Shown here: positions 17,611 through 27,600 of the stretch, in pieces | Layout: the number at the start of each line of letters is the position of its first letter | Numbering within the stretch: position 1 is the stretch's first letter | Assembly (NCBI GenBank): GCA_018644665.1 | Contig: JABGQA010000101.1 | Location: forward strand, 1 to 64,000 | Source of the DNA: Candidatus Poribacteria bacterium | GTDB lineage: Bacteria; Poribacteria; WGA-4E; GCA-2687025 | Length of the DNA stretch: 64,000 nt | Reading direction: 5' to 3' | Notes under the pieces: generated by a model | The model's database searches: none | Seen by the model: only the letters and a program-made list of their open reading frames with translations | What the model was told of the DNA's origin: nothing | Position numbers and translations under genes: made by a program

Positions 17611-18993
17611 ATGTTTTTCTGGGTACTGTCCGAAATCGCGGTCGTCGCGGGTTTCGTCTTCGCTGCGGTGGCCATCGCCCACATGGTCCGCCAGCGCCGG
17701 TCGCCTCAGAGCGCCCTAGCCTGGCTGCTCGTGATGGTGCTGCTCCCGTACGTCGGCGTGCCGCTGTACCTGATCCTCGGCGGCCGGAAGATGCGGCGCA
17801 TCGCGATCACGAAGGGCCCCCTGCAGTTGCGGCGCGACGGCGACCCGCCGACTCCGCGCGAAGCGGCGCGTGTGCAACGTATCCTCGCGACGTACGACCT
17901 ACCGTCCGTGACTGTGGGAAACCGCGTCGACCTATGCCGCACAGGCGAGGAATCGTACCAGGCGCTCATCACCCTCATCGACGAGGCGCGTGACAGCCTC
18001 TACATCACCATGTTCATCCTGCAGAAGGACGATGTCGGTCGCGCCGTGCGCGATCACCTGGCGCGCCGGGCCGCAGAGGGCATCGACGTCCGCCTCCTGC
18101 TCGATGACTGGGGATCGCTACGCACGCGGCGGCGGTTCCTGCAGCCGCTGACGGAAGCTGGCGGACAGGTCGCCTACTTCATGCCGTTGCTCCATCGTCC
18201 GTTCGCGGCGCGCAGCAACCTGCGGAACCACCGCAAGATCGTCATCGCCGACGAGGAGTTGGTTCTGTCAGGTGGCATTAACATCGGGCAGGAGTATCTC
18301 GGTCCGACGCCGCAACGGGGGAGGTGGCGCGACCTCGCCTTCGTACTCGAGGGCCCGGCGACGAGGTTCTATCGCGATGTGTTCGCGTCCGACTGGGCGT
18401 TCGCCAAGGGAGTGGCCCCGGCAGATGCGCCCGGCGAGGCGCGCGCGACGCCGTCCGACGCGGTGGTGCAGGTAGTCCCTTCGGGCCCAGACGTGCAGGG
18501 AGACGCGCTTTACGAAGTCGTGCTATCAACCGCGTTCGCGGCCGAGGAACGGCTGTGGATCGTGACGCCGTACTTCGTGCCAGACGACGCGCTGCTTCAG
18601 GGGATCACCTTGGCGGCGAGGCGAGGCGTGGACGTGCGCATCATCATGCCGGAGCGGTCCAACCACCCCATAACCGACTGGGCGCGAGGCGGCTATCTGC
18701 GTGAGATACAGGAAGCGGGTGGCACGGTTCTCCTGTACACTGGAGGAATGCTGCACGCGAAGGTGCTGGTGATGGACGAGCAGTTGGCGATGGTCGGTTC
18801 CGCCAACATGGATATGCGATCTCTCTTCCTGAACTACGAAATCGGCATGCTCATGTACAGCGCCGGCGAGATAGACGCCACCGCCCGTTGGGTGGAGAAC
18901 GTCGCGGCGACAGCGAAGCGCGGCGCCCCGCAGGTGGGAGTGGTGCGCGACTTCGGGGAGAGCGTGGTGCGCATGGTCGCCCCGCTGCTCTGA
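17611..18993 (+). CDS. cls: Cardiolipin synthase (phospholipase D family)
   Basis: The enzyme joins two phosphatidylglycerol molecules into cardiolipin at the inner membrane. From ATG 17611 it has 460 residues: two N-terminal membrane helices (FFWVLSEIAVVAGFVFAAVA and ALAWLLVMVLLPYVGVPLYLI), a basic linker and two HKD motifs, NHRKIVIAD-x5-SGGINIG and LHAKVLVMD-x5-GSANMD. The frame opens upstream at 17554 inside pfkA, but the ATG at 17611 gives the normal PLDc_N start. It follows pfkA closely and is followed by a DUF4126 membrane protein. Confidence 0.93.
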   Translation: MFFWVLSEIAVVAGFVFAAVAIAHMVRQRRSPQSALAWLLVMVLLPYVGVPLYLILGGRKMRRIAITKGPLQLRRDGDPPTPREAARVQRILATYDLPSVTVGNRVDLCRTGEESYQALITLIDEARDSLYITMFILQKDDVGRAVRDHLARRAAEGIDVRLLLDDWGSLRTRRRFLQPLTEAGGQVAYFMPLLHRPFAARSNLRNHRKIVIADEELVLSGGINIGQEYLGPTPQRGRWRDLAFVLEGPATRFYRDVFASDWAFAKGVAPADAPGEARATPSDAVVQVVPSGPDVQGDALYEVVLSTAFAAEERLWIVTPYFVPDDALLQGITLAARRGVDVRIIMPERSNHPITDWARGGYLREIQEAGGTVLLYTGGMLHAKVLVMDEQLAMVGSANMDMRSLFLNYEIGMLMYSAGEIDATARWVENVAATAKRGAPQVGVVRDFGESVVRMVAPLL

Positions 18994-19033
18994 CGCCCGG
19001 TCCGCCGTACGGCCGCCATGGGGACACGATGAG

Positions 19034-19648
19034 ATGCCCGTACCGCTCTCGGTAGTCGCAGCTTGCCTGGGCCTGGCCTTTGCGTCGGGTCTCAACTGCT
19101 ACGCCGTCGTCATCCTGATCGCGCTCTCGCAGCGCTACGGCGATGTCGCGCTGCCGGGTCAGCTCGAGCTGATCGCGCGTCCGTTGGCGCTCTGGACGGC
19201 CCTGGCGTTGTATATCGTGGAGTTCGGCGTCGACCAGCGACGCCGGCTGGGTACCGTGTGGGACGCGATGCATGCCTTCGTCCGGCCGTGCGTGGGCGCC
19301 GGCCTGGCGTTCACGGCGTTGGGCTCCATGCCCCTGATCCCCCGTCTCGCAGGCGCTGTCATCGGTGGAGGGCTCGCGTTCGCGGCGCATGGCACGAAGG
19401 CGAGCATCCGGTTCGCCGCGCGCGCCAGAGGACAGGCGCGTGTTACCGTCCTTCTGAGCTTCACGGAGGATCTGGCCGCCGCGCTACTGACGTTCCTCGC
19501 GCTCCTGCATCCCGTCCCCGCGTTGGTGATGGTGGCTGCCGGCGGCGTGACAACGGCGCTCATCCTCCCGCGTGTGCTTGTCGCGTTCGTCCGGGCGACG
19601 AGCCGTACGCTGGATTCCGTCATTTCGAGGTCGAAGGCGCGCCAGTGA
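19034..19648 (+). CDS. DUF4126 membrane protein
   Basis: This 204-residue protein has several hydrophobic helices and the DUF4126 signature near the start (LGLAFASGLNCYAVVILI) and KASIRFAARA midway. The family is a bacterial inner-membrane protein of unknown role. It begins with ATG 41 bases after cls and probably shares its transcript. No catalytic motif is visible. Confidence 0.82.
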   Translation: MPVPLSVVAACLGLAFASGLNCYAVVILIALSQRYGDVALPGQLELIARPLALWTALALYIVEFGVDQRRRLGTVWDAMHAFVRPCVGAGLAFTALGSMPLIPRLAGAVIGGGLAFAAHGTKASIRFAARARGQARVTVLLSFTEDLAAALLTFLALLHPVPALVMVAAGGVTTALILPRVLVAFVRATSRTLDSVISRSKARQ

Positions 19649-19688
19649 CCGGGGGCCGCGTCGACCACACATGCCGTGGAGGGCCGTA

Positions 19689-20537
19689 GTGCGGGTACTG
19701 GTGACCGGGGATCGGGGCCGCGTCGGCAGCGTCGTCGTGGCGGACCTCGTCGCAGCGGGGCATGACGTCGTCGGCTACGACCGTGTCGACGGCCACGATG
19801 CCCTCGACCCGCAGGCGCTCCTGGCCGCCGCGGACGGGTGCCAGGGCGTGATCCACCTCGCCCACGGGTACAGCGGGCCGGAGTCCACGCCACACGGCGT
19901 CATGGAAGTGAACCTGCAAGGCGCGTGGAACGTCCTCTGCGCGGCAGAGGAAGCGGTAGTCTCCCGCGTCGTCGCCATCAGCAGCGTCAACGCGCTCGGC
20001 GTGTTCATGGGCGAAGCCGCGCCGGACTACCTACCGATCGACGACGACCACCCGTGCTACCCCGGCCGCGCATACGGCATATCAAAGCGCCTGTCAGAGG
20101 ACATGTGCCGCCTGTGGTCCGCGAAGACGGGAATCCCGGTCGTGTGCCTGCGTCCGCCGGCCGTGTGGGCCCCCGACCGGTATGCCAAGATTCAGGAGGC
20201 GCGCCGCGAACGGCCGGAGTTCGAGTGGAAGCCGATCTGGGAGTACGGAGCGTTCATAGACGTGCGCGACCTGTCCGCGGCGATCCTATGCGCGTTGCTC
20301 AAGCCGTTCGACGGGGTTGGGTGCTTGCTGGTCGGGTCGTCAGACATCACCACGTCGGGCCGGACGAGCCGAGAGATGGCGGAGCTCGTCCACCCGGACG
20401 TGCCGTGGCGCGGCGGCGAGGAGTACAACGACGATCCGTACCGCGCGCTCGTCAGCATCGACAACGCACGACGCGCGCTGGGGTGGGAGCCGCAGCACAC
20501 GTGGCGGGCCGTCACCGGCACGGACGGCGCGTCTTGA
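19689..20537 (+). CDS. NAD-dependent epimerase/dehydratase (extended SDR)
   Basis: This 282-residue short-chain dehydrogenase acts on a nucleotide sugar or similar substrate. The Rossmann start VRVLVTGDRGRVGSVV carries TGxxGxxG, and the catalytic YGISK (Tyr-x3-Lys) and SSVNAL serine strand are present. The GTG at 19689 follows GGAGGG by five bases and gives the natural MRVLVTG start. An ATG at 19671 adds six residues. It ends shortly before a Gfo/Idh oxidoreductase. The two are likely a sugar-modifying pair, but the substrate is unknown. Confidence 0.88.
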   Translation: MRVLVTGDRGRVGSVVVADLVAAGHDVVGYDRVDGHDALDPQALLAAADGCQGVIHLAHGYSGPESTPHGVMEVNLQGAWNVLCAAEEAVVSRVVAISSVNALGVFMGEAAPDYLPIDDDHPCYPGRAYGISKRLSEDMCRLWSAKTGIPVVCLRPPAVWAPDRYAKIQEARRERPEFEWKPIWEYGAFIDVRDLSAAILCALLKPFDGVGCLLVGSSDITTSGRTSREMAELVHPDVPWRGGEEYNDDPYRALVSIDNARRALGWEPQHTWRAVTGTDGAS

Positions 20538-20625
20538 CCGAGGCCCGACGGCGCGTCAGCATAGGGGGCCTCACCGCCAAGCACACACCCGTAGGCGCGG
20601 GTCGCCACATGTACAGGAGAAAGCG

Positions 20626-21714
20626 ATGAGTTCCTACGATCCCCTGCGCGTAGCCGTGATCGGATGCGGGGGCATCTCCGGGCCGTACGGCGCCAGCATG
20701 CGGACGAAGCCGGAGAAGGTCGAGATCGTCGGCGCGTATGACATGGACGCCGAGAGAGCCGAGGCCTGGGCCAAGGAGAACGGCGGCAAGGCGTACTCGT
20801 CGCTGGACGACCTGTTGGCGGAGCCTGCGATAGAAGCCGTCGTCAACCTCACGATTCACCACGCGCACGCGGAGGTGAACCGCGCGGCCCTCGCCGCGGG
20901 GAAACACATCCACTGCGAAAAGCCCCTGGCGACCAACCTGCCGGATGGTCGTGAGACGGTGCGGCTCGCCGAGGCGGCGGATCTCAGGCTGAGCGCGTCC
21001 CCGTTCACGTTCCTCGGCGAGGCACAGCAGACGTTCTTCAAGGCGTTGCGCGAGGAGCGGATCGGCACGCCGCTGGTCGTGTACTCGGCGATGAATTGGG
21101 GTCGTCTCGAAGTCTGGCACGGCAACGCCGCGGCCTTCTACACACGCGGAGTCGGGCCCCTCTTCGATGTCGGCGTGTACGCTCTCACCGTACTGACGAC
21201 GGCATTCGGACCGGTGTCGCGCGTTACGGGATTCGGCGGGATACAGCAGCCTCGCCGCACGCAGCAATCCGGCCCGCGTGAGGGCTCCAGCTTCTACGTA
21301 GAGACACCGGATGTCGTGATCTCCGGCTTGGAGTTCGCCAACGGCATGATCGGTCGTCTCACAGCGTCGTTCCTCGTCGGTGGGGCCAAGGATGGGTCAG
21401 GAACGGAAGTCCACGGCGAGAGTGGCGCCCTCTATCTTGGCTCGAACCACGACTTCAACTGCGCCGTCGAGATCCAGTCGGGCCGCGAGTGGGAAGCGCT
21501 GCCGTACGTGGCGGAGCCGCACCGAGGCGTCGAATGGGGCCGCGCCGTGTTCGACCTCGCCGATTCGCTGAGGACAGGCAGTCCGCAACGCGCCACAGGC
21601 CGGCAGGCGCTACACGTGCTGGACATCTGCGTGTCCACGCTCGAGTCCATCGAGCACGGGCACCCGGTCAGCACGACGACGCACTTCGAGCCACCCCCGC
21701 CCTACTACGAGTAG
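20626..21714 (+). CDS. Gfo/Idh/MocA family oxidoreductase
   Basis: This 362-residue NAD(P)-dependent sugar or inositol dehydrogenase-type protein has a Rossmann GCGGISGPYG start, the conserved EKPLATN lysine motif (HCEKPLATN), and a C-terminal beta-sheet domain with GVGPLFDVGVYAL. The ATG at 20626 has GGAG nine bases upstream. An upstream extension to 20317 overlaps the epimerase and is rejected. The members of this family are very numerous in the suspected phyla. It directly precedes bioW. Confidence 0.9.
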   Translation: MSSYDPLRVAVIGCGGISGPYGASMRTKPEKVEIVGAYDMDAERAEAWAKENGGKAYSSLDDLLAEPAIEAVVNLTIHHAHAEVNRAALAAGKHIHCEKPLATNLPDGRETVRLAEAADLRLSASPFTFLGEAQQTFFKALREERIGTPLVVYSAMNWGRLEVWHGNAAAFYTRGVGPLFDVGVYALTVLTTAFGPVSRVTGFGGIQQPRRTQQSGPREGSSFYVETPDVVISGLEFANGMIGRLTASFLVGGAKDGSGTEVHGESGALYLGSNHDFNCAVEIQSGREWEALPYVAEPHRGVEWGRAVFDLADSLRTGSPQRATGRQALHVLDICVSTLESIEHGHPVSTTTHFEPPPPYYE

Positions 21715-21716
21715 AC

Positions 21717-22520
21717 GTGGACGACGCCGGTCGTTGGGCTTCGGTGCGGATGCGCGCCTCGTGGCGCGGACGTCATGTGAGCGGTGGGGAACGGCTGGTC
21801 CCGCGCGCGCACGTGACGACGACCGCGTCTCGTCTCCTCGCCCGCGCGGCCAGCGCGGGCCACACGGATCGAGTTACCCTCACCGTCGACGAGATCAGCG
21901 CGGGCGCACTTGTCACTGCGCCCGCGCTTGACGTCCGCACGGTTTGCGTTGCCGACCCGACGGAGGGCCGCGCTCTGGCTACGGCCGCTCTCCGCGATCT
22001 TGGGGTAGCCGAGTATCCCTGCGGGGCCGCGATGTCGCTTCTCGCCAGTGGGCCGAGTCCCAACGGCGGCCCAATGCGCGGCGCCGTCATCATGGACCAC
22101 CTAAGCGGCTCCAGGCTGGAGCCGAATAGCGAGCGCGGCGTGCGTGTCTCGCGCGTGGACATGCAGCCGGAAGACCGCGCCCGGGTACGCGCCCTCGCTG
22201 CCTCCGAGCGGTTCGTCGACGCTCTGATACTCGCGTCCAAGGTCGCCTCGTTGGGATGCGTGATCGCCGATCTCGGCTGGTCCGACGACCCAGAATACAC
22301 GCCTGGTTACGTCGCCTCGGCTGCCCGCGGCTATGAGCGGTTCACGCATCTCAAGGACACCGGCTCGCCCTTCGGAGGGCGTGTGTACTTCGTGGACGCG
22401 GCGACGTTCGACGCGGCCGCCGACGTCGCGCGCCTTGAGGCGCAGCCGACGGTGATAGCGCTGAGTGAGGGCTTGCGCCTCGAGACCGTTCCGGTGGAAA
22501 TCCCGGGGCGCTTCGTGTAA
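21717..22520 (+). CDS. bioW: 6-carboxyhexanoate--CoA ligase (pimeloyl-CoA synthetase)
   Basis: BioW activates pimelate with CoA and ATP to supply the first precursor of biotin. The 267 residues match the B. subtilis enzyme from the start: WASVRMRAS, HVSGGERLVP, MRGAVIMDHLSGSRLEP, RGVRVSRVDM, LASKVASLGCVIADLGWSDDPEYTPGYVAS, and GGRVYFVDAA. The GTG at 21717 begins two bases after the stop of the oxidoreductase. No strong ribosome binding site is visible, so translation may depend on the gene before it. No bioF, bioA, bioD or bioB is nearby. Confidence 0.9.
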   Translation: MDDAGRWASVRMRASWRGRHVSGGERLVPRAHVTTTASRLLARAASAGHTDRVTLTVDEISAGALVTAPALDVRTVCVADPTEGRALATAALRDLGVAEYPCGAAMSLLASGPSPNGGPMRGAVIMDHLSGSRLEPNSERGVRVSRVDMQPEDRARVRALAASERFVDALILASKVASLGCVIADLGWSDDPEYTPGYVASAARGYERFTHLKDTGSPFGGRVYFVDAATFDAAADVARLEAQPTVIALSEGLRLETVPVEIPGRFV

Positions 22521-22601
22521 AGTAATCCCGTGCCGACTGCCGTGCGGGAAACGACCGAAAGGAGAGTCGCCACGGGCCTTTCGCGCCCGAGGCGCTTCTG
22601 A

Positions 22602-24176
22602 ATGGCCTACGTCATCTGTGAACCGTGCGTGGATGTGAAAGACACCGCATGCGTGGCGGTGTGCCCTGTCGACTGTATATACGACTTCGACGGGGAGAAC
22701 ATGCTGTTCATCCAGCCCGACGAGTGCATCGACTGCGATGCCTGTCGGCCGGAATGTCCAGTGGAGGCGATCTTCCCACTCGCGGAAGTCCCCGGACAGT
22801 GGCAGTCGTATATCGAGACGAACCGCGCCATCTTCGACACGCGGCCCACGGACGAGGGCGTCGGCGGAGACGCCGACGACGCGATTGCGGCGTCCAGCGC
22901 CACGCCGGCCTCAGGCGGCGGATTCGCCGGATCGATCACTGTCACGGAATTGAGCCGAGACCGGTTACTGCGGGTGCTTCAGACCGTGGAGGAGGGGGTC
23001 CTCGACCCTGAAGTAGCGCTCATACAGCTTACGGGCCTGCAGGCCCAGGCCGCGCCGGCCCCGAGAGCGGCCGCGGCGGCCGCGCCTGCTCCGACGCCTG
23101 CGGCCGATATCGCAGGTAGGATCGACGAGGCCGTGCCGGACGCCGTACGCGATCGCATTCTCGTGTTGCCCGAAGACTACAGGCCTGCTTCCGCCGCAGA
23201 GGCTACAGATACCGAGGTTGACGACGGGGATGGAGCTGCCGCGCCCGAGGAGGCATCCGCCGTCATCGAGGAGATGCCCGAGCCGGAAACGCCCCCAGAA
23301 CGCCCCGACCGCCAGATCACGGGCCTCGCCGGCCTCGTGCTGCGCATGTCCCAACCGCTCCTGGGCGCGCTGCCCGCGCACCGCAAGTACGCGTTGGAGG
23401 GCTACGCCGGATCGAAGGCCTTCAGCGCCAGCGCCGCGACGTGGTGGAACATCGCGCTCAACATGGCTCTGGCGGCGGCCGTGTCCATGAGATTGGCGCG
23501 CGTGCTGCTCGGCGAGGAACTCTGGCAGATCAGCACAATGACGAACCTGTTCCCGTTGCTTGCCGTCACGTTCGCGACGACGGAGGCGGTCGTGCGGACA
23601 TGGTCCGCCACGGTCACGACCGGGCCGGCGCACCGGCAGTACAAGGCCGCGCTGTACGGCTGGCTAACCTCGTGGCTCGTGTGGCCCATCATCGACGCGC
23701 TCGCGAAGAGTCTCTCGCACGCGCCCCTCGACGGTGTCGTCCCGCCGGAGAAGGCGGTGCCAGGCGGGGCAGTGCACATGCCCGACGAGATCGAGAAGAG
23801 GCGGCGCTACGGCATGGTCCATCGGGTCGCCGAGACGGCCGACGGCTTCGAGGTGGTGATGGAGTTGCCACGAATCACCCCGACGAGTCTGCGCCCGCGC
23901 GCCGAGAAGCTCCCGCCACAGATGCCGGACTACACGCTGAAGGCGTGGGTCGAGGACGGCGTGCTGCGCGTGCAGGGCATCCTCGATGACCCCGCCTTCG
24001 CCGATGTCGTGGGTCGCGACGCCGATTTCCCTGGCAGCTTCTTGTCGGAGTTCGCCCTGGCGAACATCGGCGCCGACGTGCAGCAGCGCTACGACGCCGA
24101 TGCCAAGGAGTTCTGCGTCCGCGTCGCGAAGCGCGGCCGCAGCCTGTTCATCGAAGACATCGGCGGCGCCGCCTAA
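22602..24176 (+). CDS. Seven-iron ferredoxin fused to a membrane segment and an Hsp20-like tail
   Basis: Residues 1-60 are a seven-iron ferredoxin: 3Fe-4S ligands C9, C17 and C52, 4Fe-4S ligands C21, C42, C45 and C48, in the Azotobacter FdI spacing. A long Ala/Pro-rich linker follows (residues about 90-250), then hydrophobic helices near 290-350 ([44 protein letters not shown]). The final about 120 residues ([37 protein letters not shown]) resemble a small heat-shock alpha-crystallin sheet. The function is not known. It could anchor an electron carrier at the membrane. GAGG is nine bases before the ATG. I know no family with this order. Confidence 0.75.
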   Translation: MAYVICEPCVDVKDTACVAVCPVDCIYDFDGENMLFIQPDECIDCDACRPECPVEAIFPLAEVPGQWQSYIETNRAIFDTRPTDEGVGGDADDAIAASSATPASGGGFAGSITVTELSRDRLLRVLQTVEEGVLDPEVALIQLTGLQAQAAPAPRAAAAAAPAPTPAADIAGRIDEAVPDAVRDRILVLPEDYRPASAAEATDTEVDDGDGAAAPEEASAVIEEMPEPETPPERPDRQITGLAGLVLRMSQPLLGALPAHRKYALEGYAGSKAFSASAATWWNIALNMALAAAVSMRLARVLLGEELWQISTMTNLFPLLAVTFATTEAVVRTWSATVTTGPAHRQYKAALYGWLTSWLVWPIIDALAKSLSHAPLDGVVPPEKAVPGGAVHMPDEIEKRRRYGMVHRVAETADGFEVVMELPRITPTSLRPRAEKLPPQMPDYTLKAWVEDGVLRVQGILDDPAFADVVGRDADFPGSFLSEFALANIGADVQQRYDADAKEFCVRVAKRGRSLFIEDIGGAA

Positions 24177-24183
24177 CCCAGGG

Positions 24184-27100
24184 CTAGAACGGCAGTTCCC
24201 GGGCGCCGTCATCGTCCACGACGACCATCAACACATCCGGCGGAGCTCCGCCCGTGACGTGGGAGGCCGCCCGCGCGATCTCCGCGGCTTGGCGCGCGCA
24301 AATGGCCGCAACCGGCGGCGCCCGGTTCGCCACATACTTCAGATCCACGATCGTCCACGACCCGTCCTCGTGCGCCACAGCGACATCGGCGTGCCCTACG
24401 ACGCGGACGCCTTCGATGCTGGCGTCGAACGCCCTATTGAAGAGCAAGCGCGACGGAGCGGGGAATCGCTCGCAGACCCACGCGCAGGCCGCGAGCGCCG
24501 CGGTCGTCGCGGCGGCCGTGTCGACAGCCGTCGCCTGCGAGCGAGCGAGAACCCCCGCGCGGCGCGCCAGCGCTTCCGCATCGGCGCCCGTCTCGAACGC
24601 AACCGGCAAGAGCGCGTTCGCGATGCTGTTGAATGCCTCTGTGGACGCGTCGAGGCCAGGTGGCGAGAGATCGAGACGCAGTCGCGCGTGTGGGAACCCG
24701 ACCACCGGCTCGTCCGTGGATCTGAACGCGCCAACCGATCCGCCGGGGGCCGGCCAGATGCGCCTCGTGTCGACAGCCGACTGCTCCGGCGTCGTGGTCA
24801 CGCGCTCGCCGCGCCCATCTCCCGAGGCCGCGGGTAGCTCCGCGTAGAACGGTTGGCGCCCGAAGTAGTCGGGGTCGTCCGCCAGGATCGTCTCGATCCA
24901 GTCCATCCAAGACCGGCCGTCGTCGAGCGCGCGTAGCTCGCGCGCGCCGTCGGCGCACGTGCCGATGACGAGGTGTTCCTGCGCGCGGGTGAACGCGACG
25001 TACAGCAGGCGCTTCTGTTCCGCGCGCGAGCGTCGAGCGTGTTCCTGCTGCAGCCTCGTCCACGCGAAGGTGTCGACCGCCTCGTGGCGCGGCGTGAGGT
25101 ACCGCATAGCGACATGCATTGAGTCTCCGCCGTCCGCGTCCCGCATTCGTCCGACCGCGAGGCGCGACCCGCGCGATCGTCCACCCCGGTAGTCCGTCTC
25201 CTCCAGGCCAGAACGGAACCGCGCGGCGGTGTCCGGCACGATGACCATCGGCCACTCCAGGCCCTTCGCACGATGCACGGTCAGGAGTTGTATCGCACCA
25301 CCATCGGGCATGTCCGCGTCGCCTTCCGCGTCGCCTTCCGCGTCCTGCACGTCGATGTAGCGGTTCAAATCGCCGAGGGTCCGCGCGCCTTCCGCTTCGA
25401 ACGCTGCGACCACGCCCAGGAACTTCTCCACGTTCAGGACGCGCTGACGACCGTCCACGCCCAGGGCGAGCGGCGCGTACGCCCCCGACTCGGCGAGCGT
25501 TTGCGCAAGCACGGTTGCTATGGGACTCCGTCGGGCCGCGGATCGCCACCGTTCGAGCAGGGCTGCCGCCTTGCGCAACGCGAGGGCGTCCTCCGGCCCA
25601 AAGCCAGGATCTCCCCCGTCGGCGTCGTGGTTGATCCCAAGCTCTCCAAGGACGCTCCACAGCGCCTGGAACCGGTAGCGCCGTCGCGCGGTGAGGAGCA
25701 GCAGGCCTCCGTCGCTGCATCCGACGATCGGCGACCGCAGAACGCCGACCAAAGGCACATCCTGGCCAGGATCCTCCAGCACCCGCAACAGATTGCGAAG
25801 GTCGCGTATCTCCTCACGACCGTAGAAGCCGCGGCCCTTCGCCGCGATGTACGGCACCCCTTGGGTGCGGAGGGCGTCTTCGTAAGCGTGTTGGTGGGTC
25901 GTTCGCCGGAACAGGACGCCTACGGTGGGCGCGCCGTTCTCGATGCGCGTGGCCAGACCCGGATAATCGTCCTCGCGCTCCCCCGCGACGATCCCCCGCA
26001 GCAACTCGGCGATAGTCTGCGCCTCGCGTTCCACGGCCGAAGCGCCGCCGGCCTCAGTCGTGTCCGCCGCGTCGTCGGCGTCGACGATCCGAGTGACCGT
26101 GCCTCCCGCGGGCGGCGCCTCGGCGTCGACGGGAGGCGTGGGCTTGTCTCGATACCGCAGAGGCTGAGCGCGCGCTTCGAACGCCTCGCCGCCTGTCAGC
26201 AGCGGCTCGAAGAACCGGTTCGTGAACAGGAGTAGGTTCGGCGCGGACCGGAAGTTGGCAGTGAACTCCAACGTGGGATCCATGTCCTGGCGTGCGATCT
26301 GGCACACTTCCACCTCGCCGCCGCGGAACTCATAGATGGCCTGCTTCTCGTCGCCGACGGTGAACAGACGGTTGTCCCGGAGCGACCCGTCCTCGCCTGC
26401 CGCGAGAGCGCGGAAGATGCTCCACTGATGTCGGTTCGTGTCCTGGAATTCGTCGATGAATATCGCCCGGAACTGCGCGCGCAGCGACGCCAACGCGCCG
26501 GGATCGCGCAGGACAGTCGCGGCCAGGTCCTCCAGATCCACGAAGTCGAGCGTCGCCATACGCTCCTTGCGACCGCGGTATTCCCGCAGACAGTCGACGG
26601 TAAGGCGCGCGAGGGCACACAACGCCTCGTGCGCGTCCCCCTCGACCGCGTCATCCCACTCCAGCGACAGCGTCGGATCCGCCACCAGCATATCGGCGAT
26701 GGCAAAGAGCGCCCCACGCGCGGCGTCGCCCGCGTCCTCGTCCCATGCCCCCTTGCTCCCGAGGCGGCGTGTGCTCGGCGCGCCGGCCTTGGTGAGGAGT
26801 TCGACGCACAGCGCGGCGACATCCTCGTCCGCGACCGCGTTCAGGACGGTCTCGCGCCGACGTGTGAGAGCGTCCTCGGCGGCCGCCGACACCGGCGCCG
26901 CGGCACGCAGCGCCTCGACCATCGCGCGGACACGCTCGTCCCCAAAGAACGCGCCACGCGCACGGGCCAGGAAGTCACGGGCGGCGCGTTCCTGGGTGAC
27001 GTAGTCCTCCCCGGAGTCGCCCTCGGTCATGTGGCGCAGCCACTCGGCGACCTCGATCCGTTTGCGGATCACCGCGGAGACGCAGGCGCACACGCCGGCC

Positions 27101-27600
27101 CGTCTGTGCTGCCGCAGCCACGTCCGCAGGTCGTCACTCAACGGCCCGTCGCCGGCCGACGCAACCCCGTCGATGACCGCTTCCACGGACACGCGGAGCA
27201 GATCCTGCTGTTCCGCGCCACTGATGACGCGGAAGTCGGGATCTACGCCCGCCAGGCGATCGGGGAATCTCCGCAGCAGGCGCGCGAAGAACGCGTGCAT
27301 GGTGGAGATGTGGTTCTGGAGGAAGCGGTCGCGCATGGCTTCCATCCGCGCGCGGTCGGCCCCCGCGCTGCCGCGGATGCGCGTCAGGAGCGCCTGGTAC
27401 ACGCGTCGGCGGATCTCGCCCGCGGCATCCTCCGTGAACGTAACCACGAGGAGTTGGTCGATACGCTCCAGGCCGTCGAGAACCCGGACGACGCGTTCGG
27501 TCATCGCGCTCGTCTTCCCGGTCCCGGCCCCGGCGGTGACGGCGATGTTGTCTTCGAGCGTTACGGCTAGGCGTTGTTCTTCGGTCAGTTGGACTGGCAT
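24184..27600 (-). CDS. addA: AddA helicase-nuclease subunit (double-strand break repair)
   Basis: AddA is a UvrD-type helicase joined to a nuclease domain. With AddB it processes DNA ends for recombination. Seen in 1138 residues: Q motif LTEEQRLAV, Walker A VTAGAGTGKTSAM, motif II IFIDEFQDTNRHQW, motif III GDEKQAIYEFRGG, motif V VHRAKGLEWPMVIVPD and motif VI LLYVAFTRAQEH. At the C-terminus lies the nuclease signature GHADVAVAHEDGSWTIVDLKYV. The ATG shares one base with the addB stop (TGATG). Its end faces the ferredoxin-fusion gene, 7 bases away. Confidence 0.93.
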   Translation of the reverse strand: MPVQLTEEQRLAVTLEDNIAVTAGAGTGKTSAMTERVVRVLDGLERIDQLLVVTFTEDAAGEIRRRVYQALLTRIRGSAGADRARMEAMRDRFLQNHISTMHAFFARLLRRFPDRLAGVDPDFRVISGAEQQDLLRVSVEAVIDGVASAGDGPLSDDLRTWLRQHRRAGVCACVSAVIRKRIEVAEWLRHMTEGDSGEDYVTQERAARDFLARARGAFFGDERVRAMVEALRAAAPVSAAAEDALTRRRETVLNAVADEDVAALCVELLTKAGAPSTRRLGSKGAWDEDAGDAARGALFAIADMLVADPTLSLEWDDAVEGDAHEALCALARLTVDCLREYRGRKERMATLDFVDLEDLAATVLRDPGALASLRAQFRAIFIDEFQDTNRHQWSIFRALAAGEDGSLRDNRLFTVGDEKQAIYEFRGGEVEVCQIARQDMDPTLEFTANFRSAPNLLLFTNRFFEPLLTGGEAFEARAQPLRYRDKPTPPVDAEAPPAGGTVTRIVDADDAADTTEAGGASAVEREAQTIAELLRGIVAGEREDDYPGLATRIENGAPTVGVLFRRTTHQHAYEDALRTQGVPYIAAKGRGFYGREEIRDLRNLLRVLEDPGQDVPLVGVLRSPIVGCSDGGLLLLTARRRYRFQALWSVLGELGINHDADGGDPGFGPEDALALRKAAALLERWRSAARRSPIATVLAQTLAESGAYAPLALGVDGRQRVLNVEKFLGVVAAFEAEGARTLGDLNRYIDVQDAEGDAEGDADMPDGGAIQLLTVHRAKGLEWPMVIVPDTAARFRSGLEETDYRGGRSRGSRLAVGRMRDADGGDSMHVAMRYLTPRHEAVDTFAWTRLQQEHARRSRAEQKRLLYVAFTRAQEHLVIGTCADGARELRALDDGRSWMDWIETILADDPDYFGRQPFYAELPAASGDGRGERVTTTPEQSAVDTRRIWPAPGGSVGAFRSTDEPVVGFPHARLRLDLSPPGLDASTEAFNSIANALLPVAFETGADAEALARRAGVLARSQATAVDTAAATTAALAACAWVCERFPAPSRLLFNRAFDASIEGVRVVGHADVAVAHEDGSWTIVDLKYVANRAPPVAAICARQAAEIARAASHVTGGAPPDVLMVVVDDDGARELPF

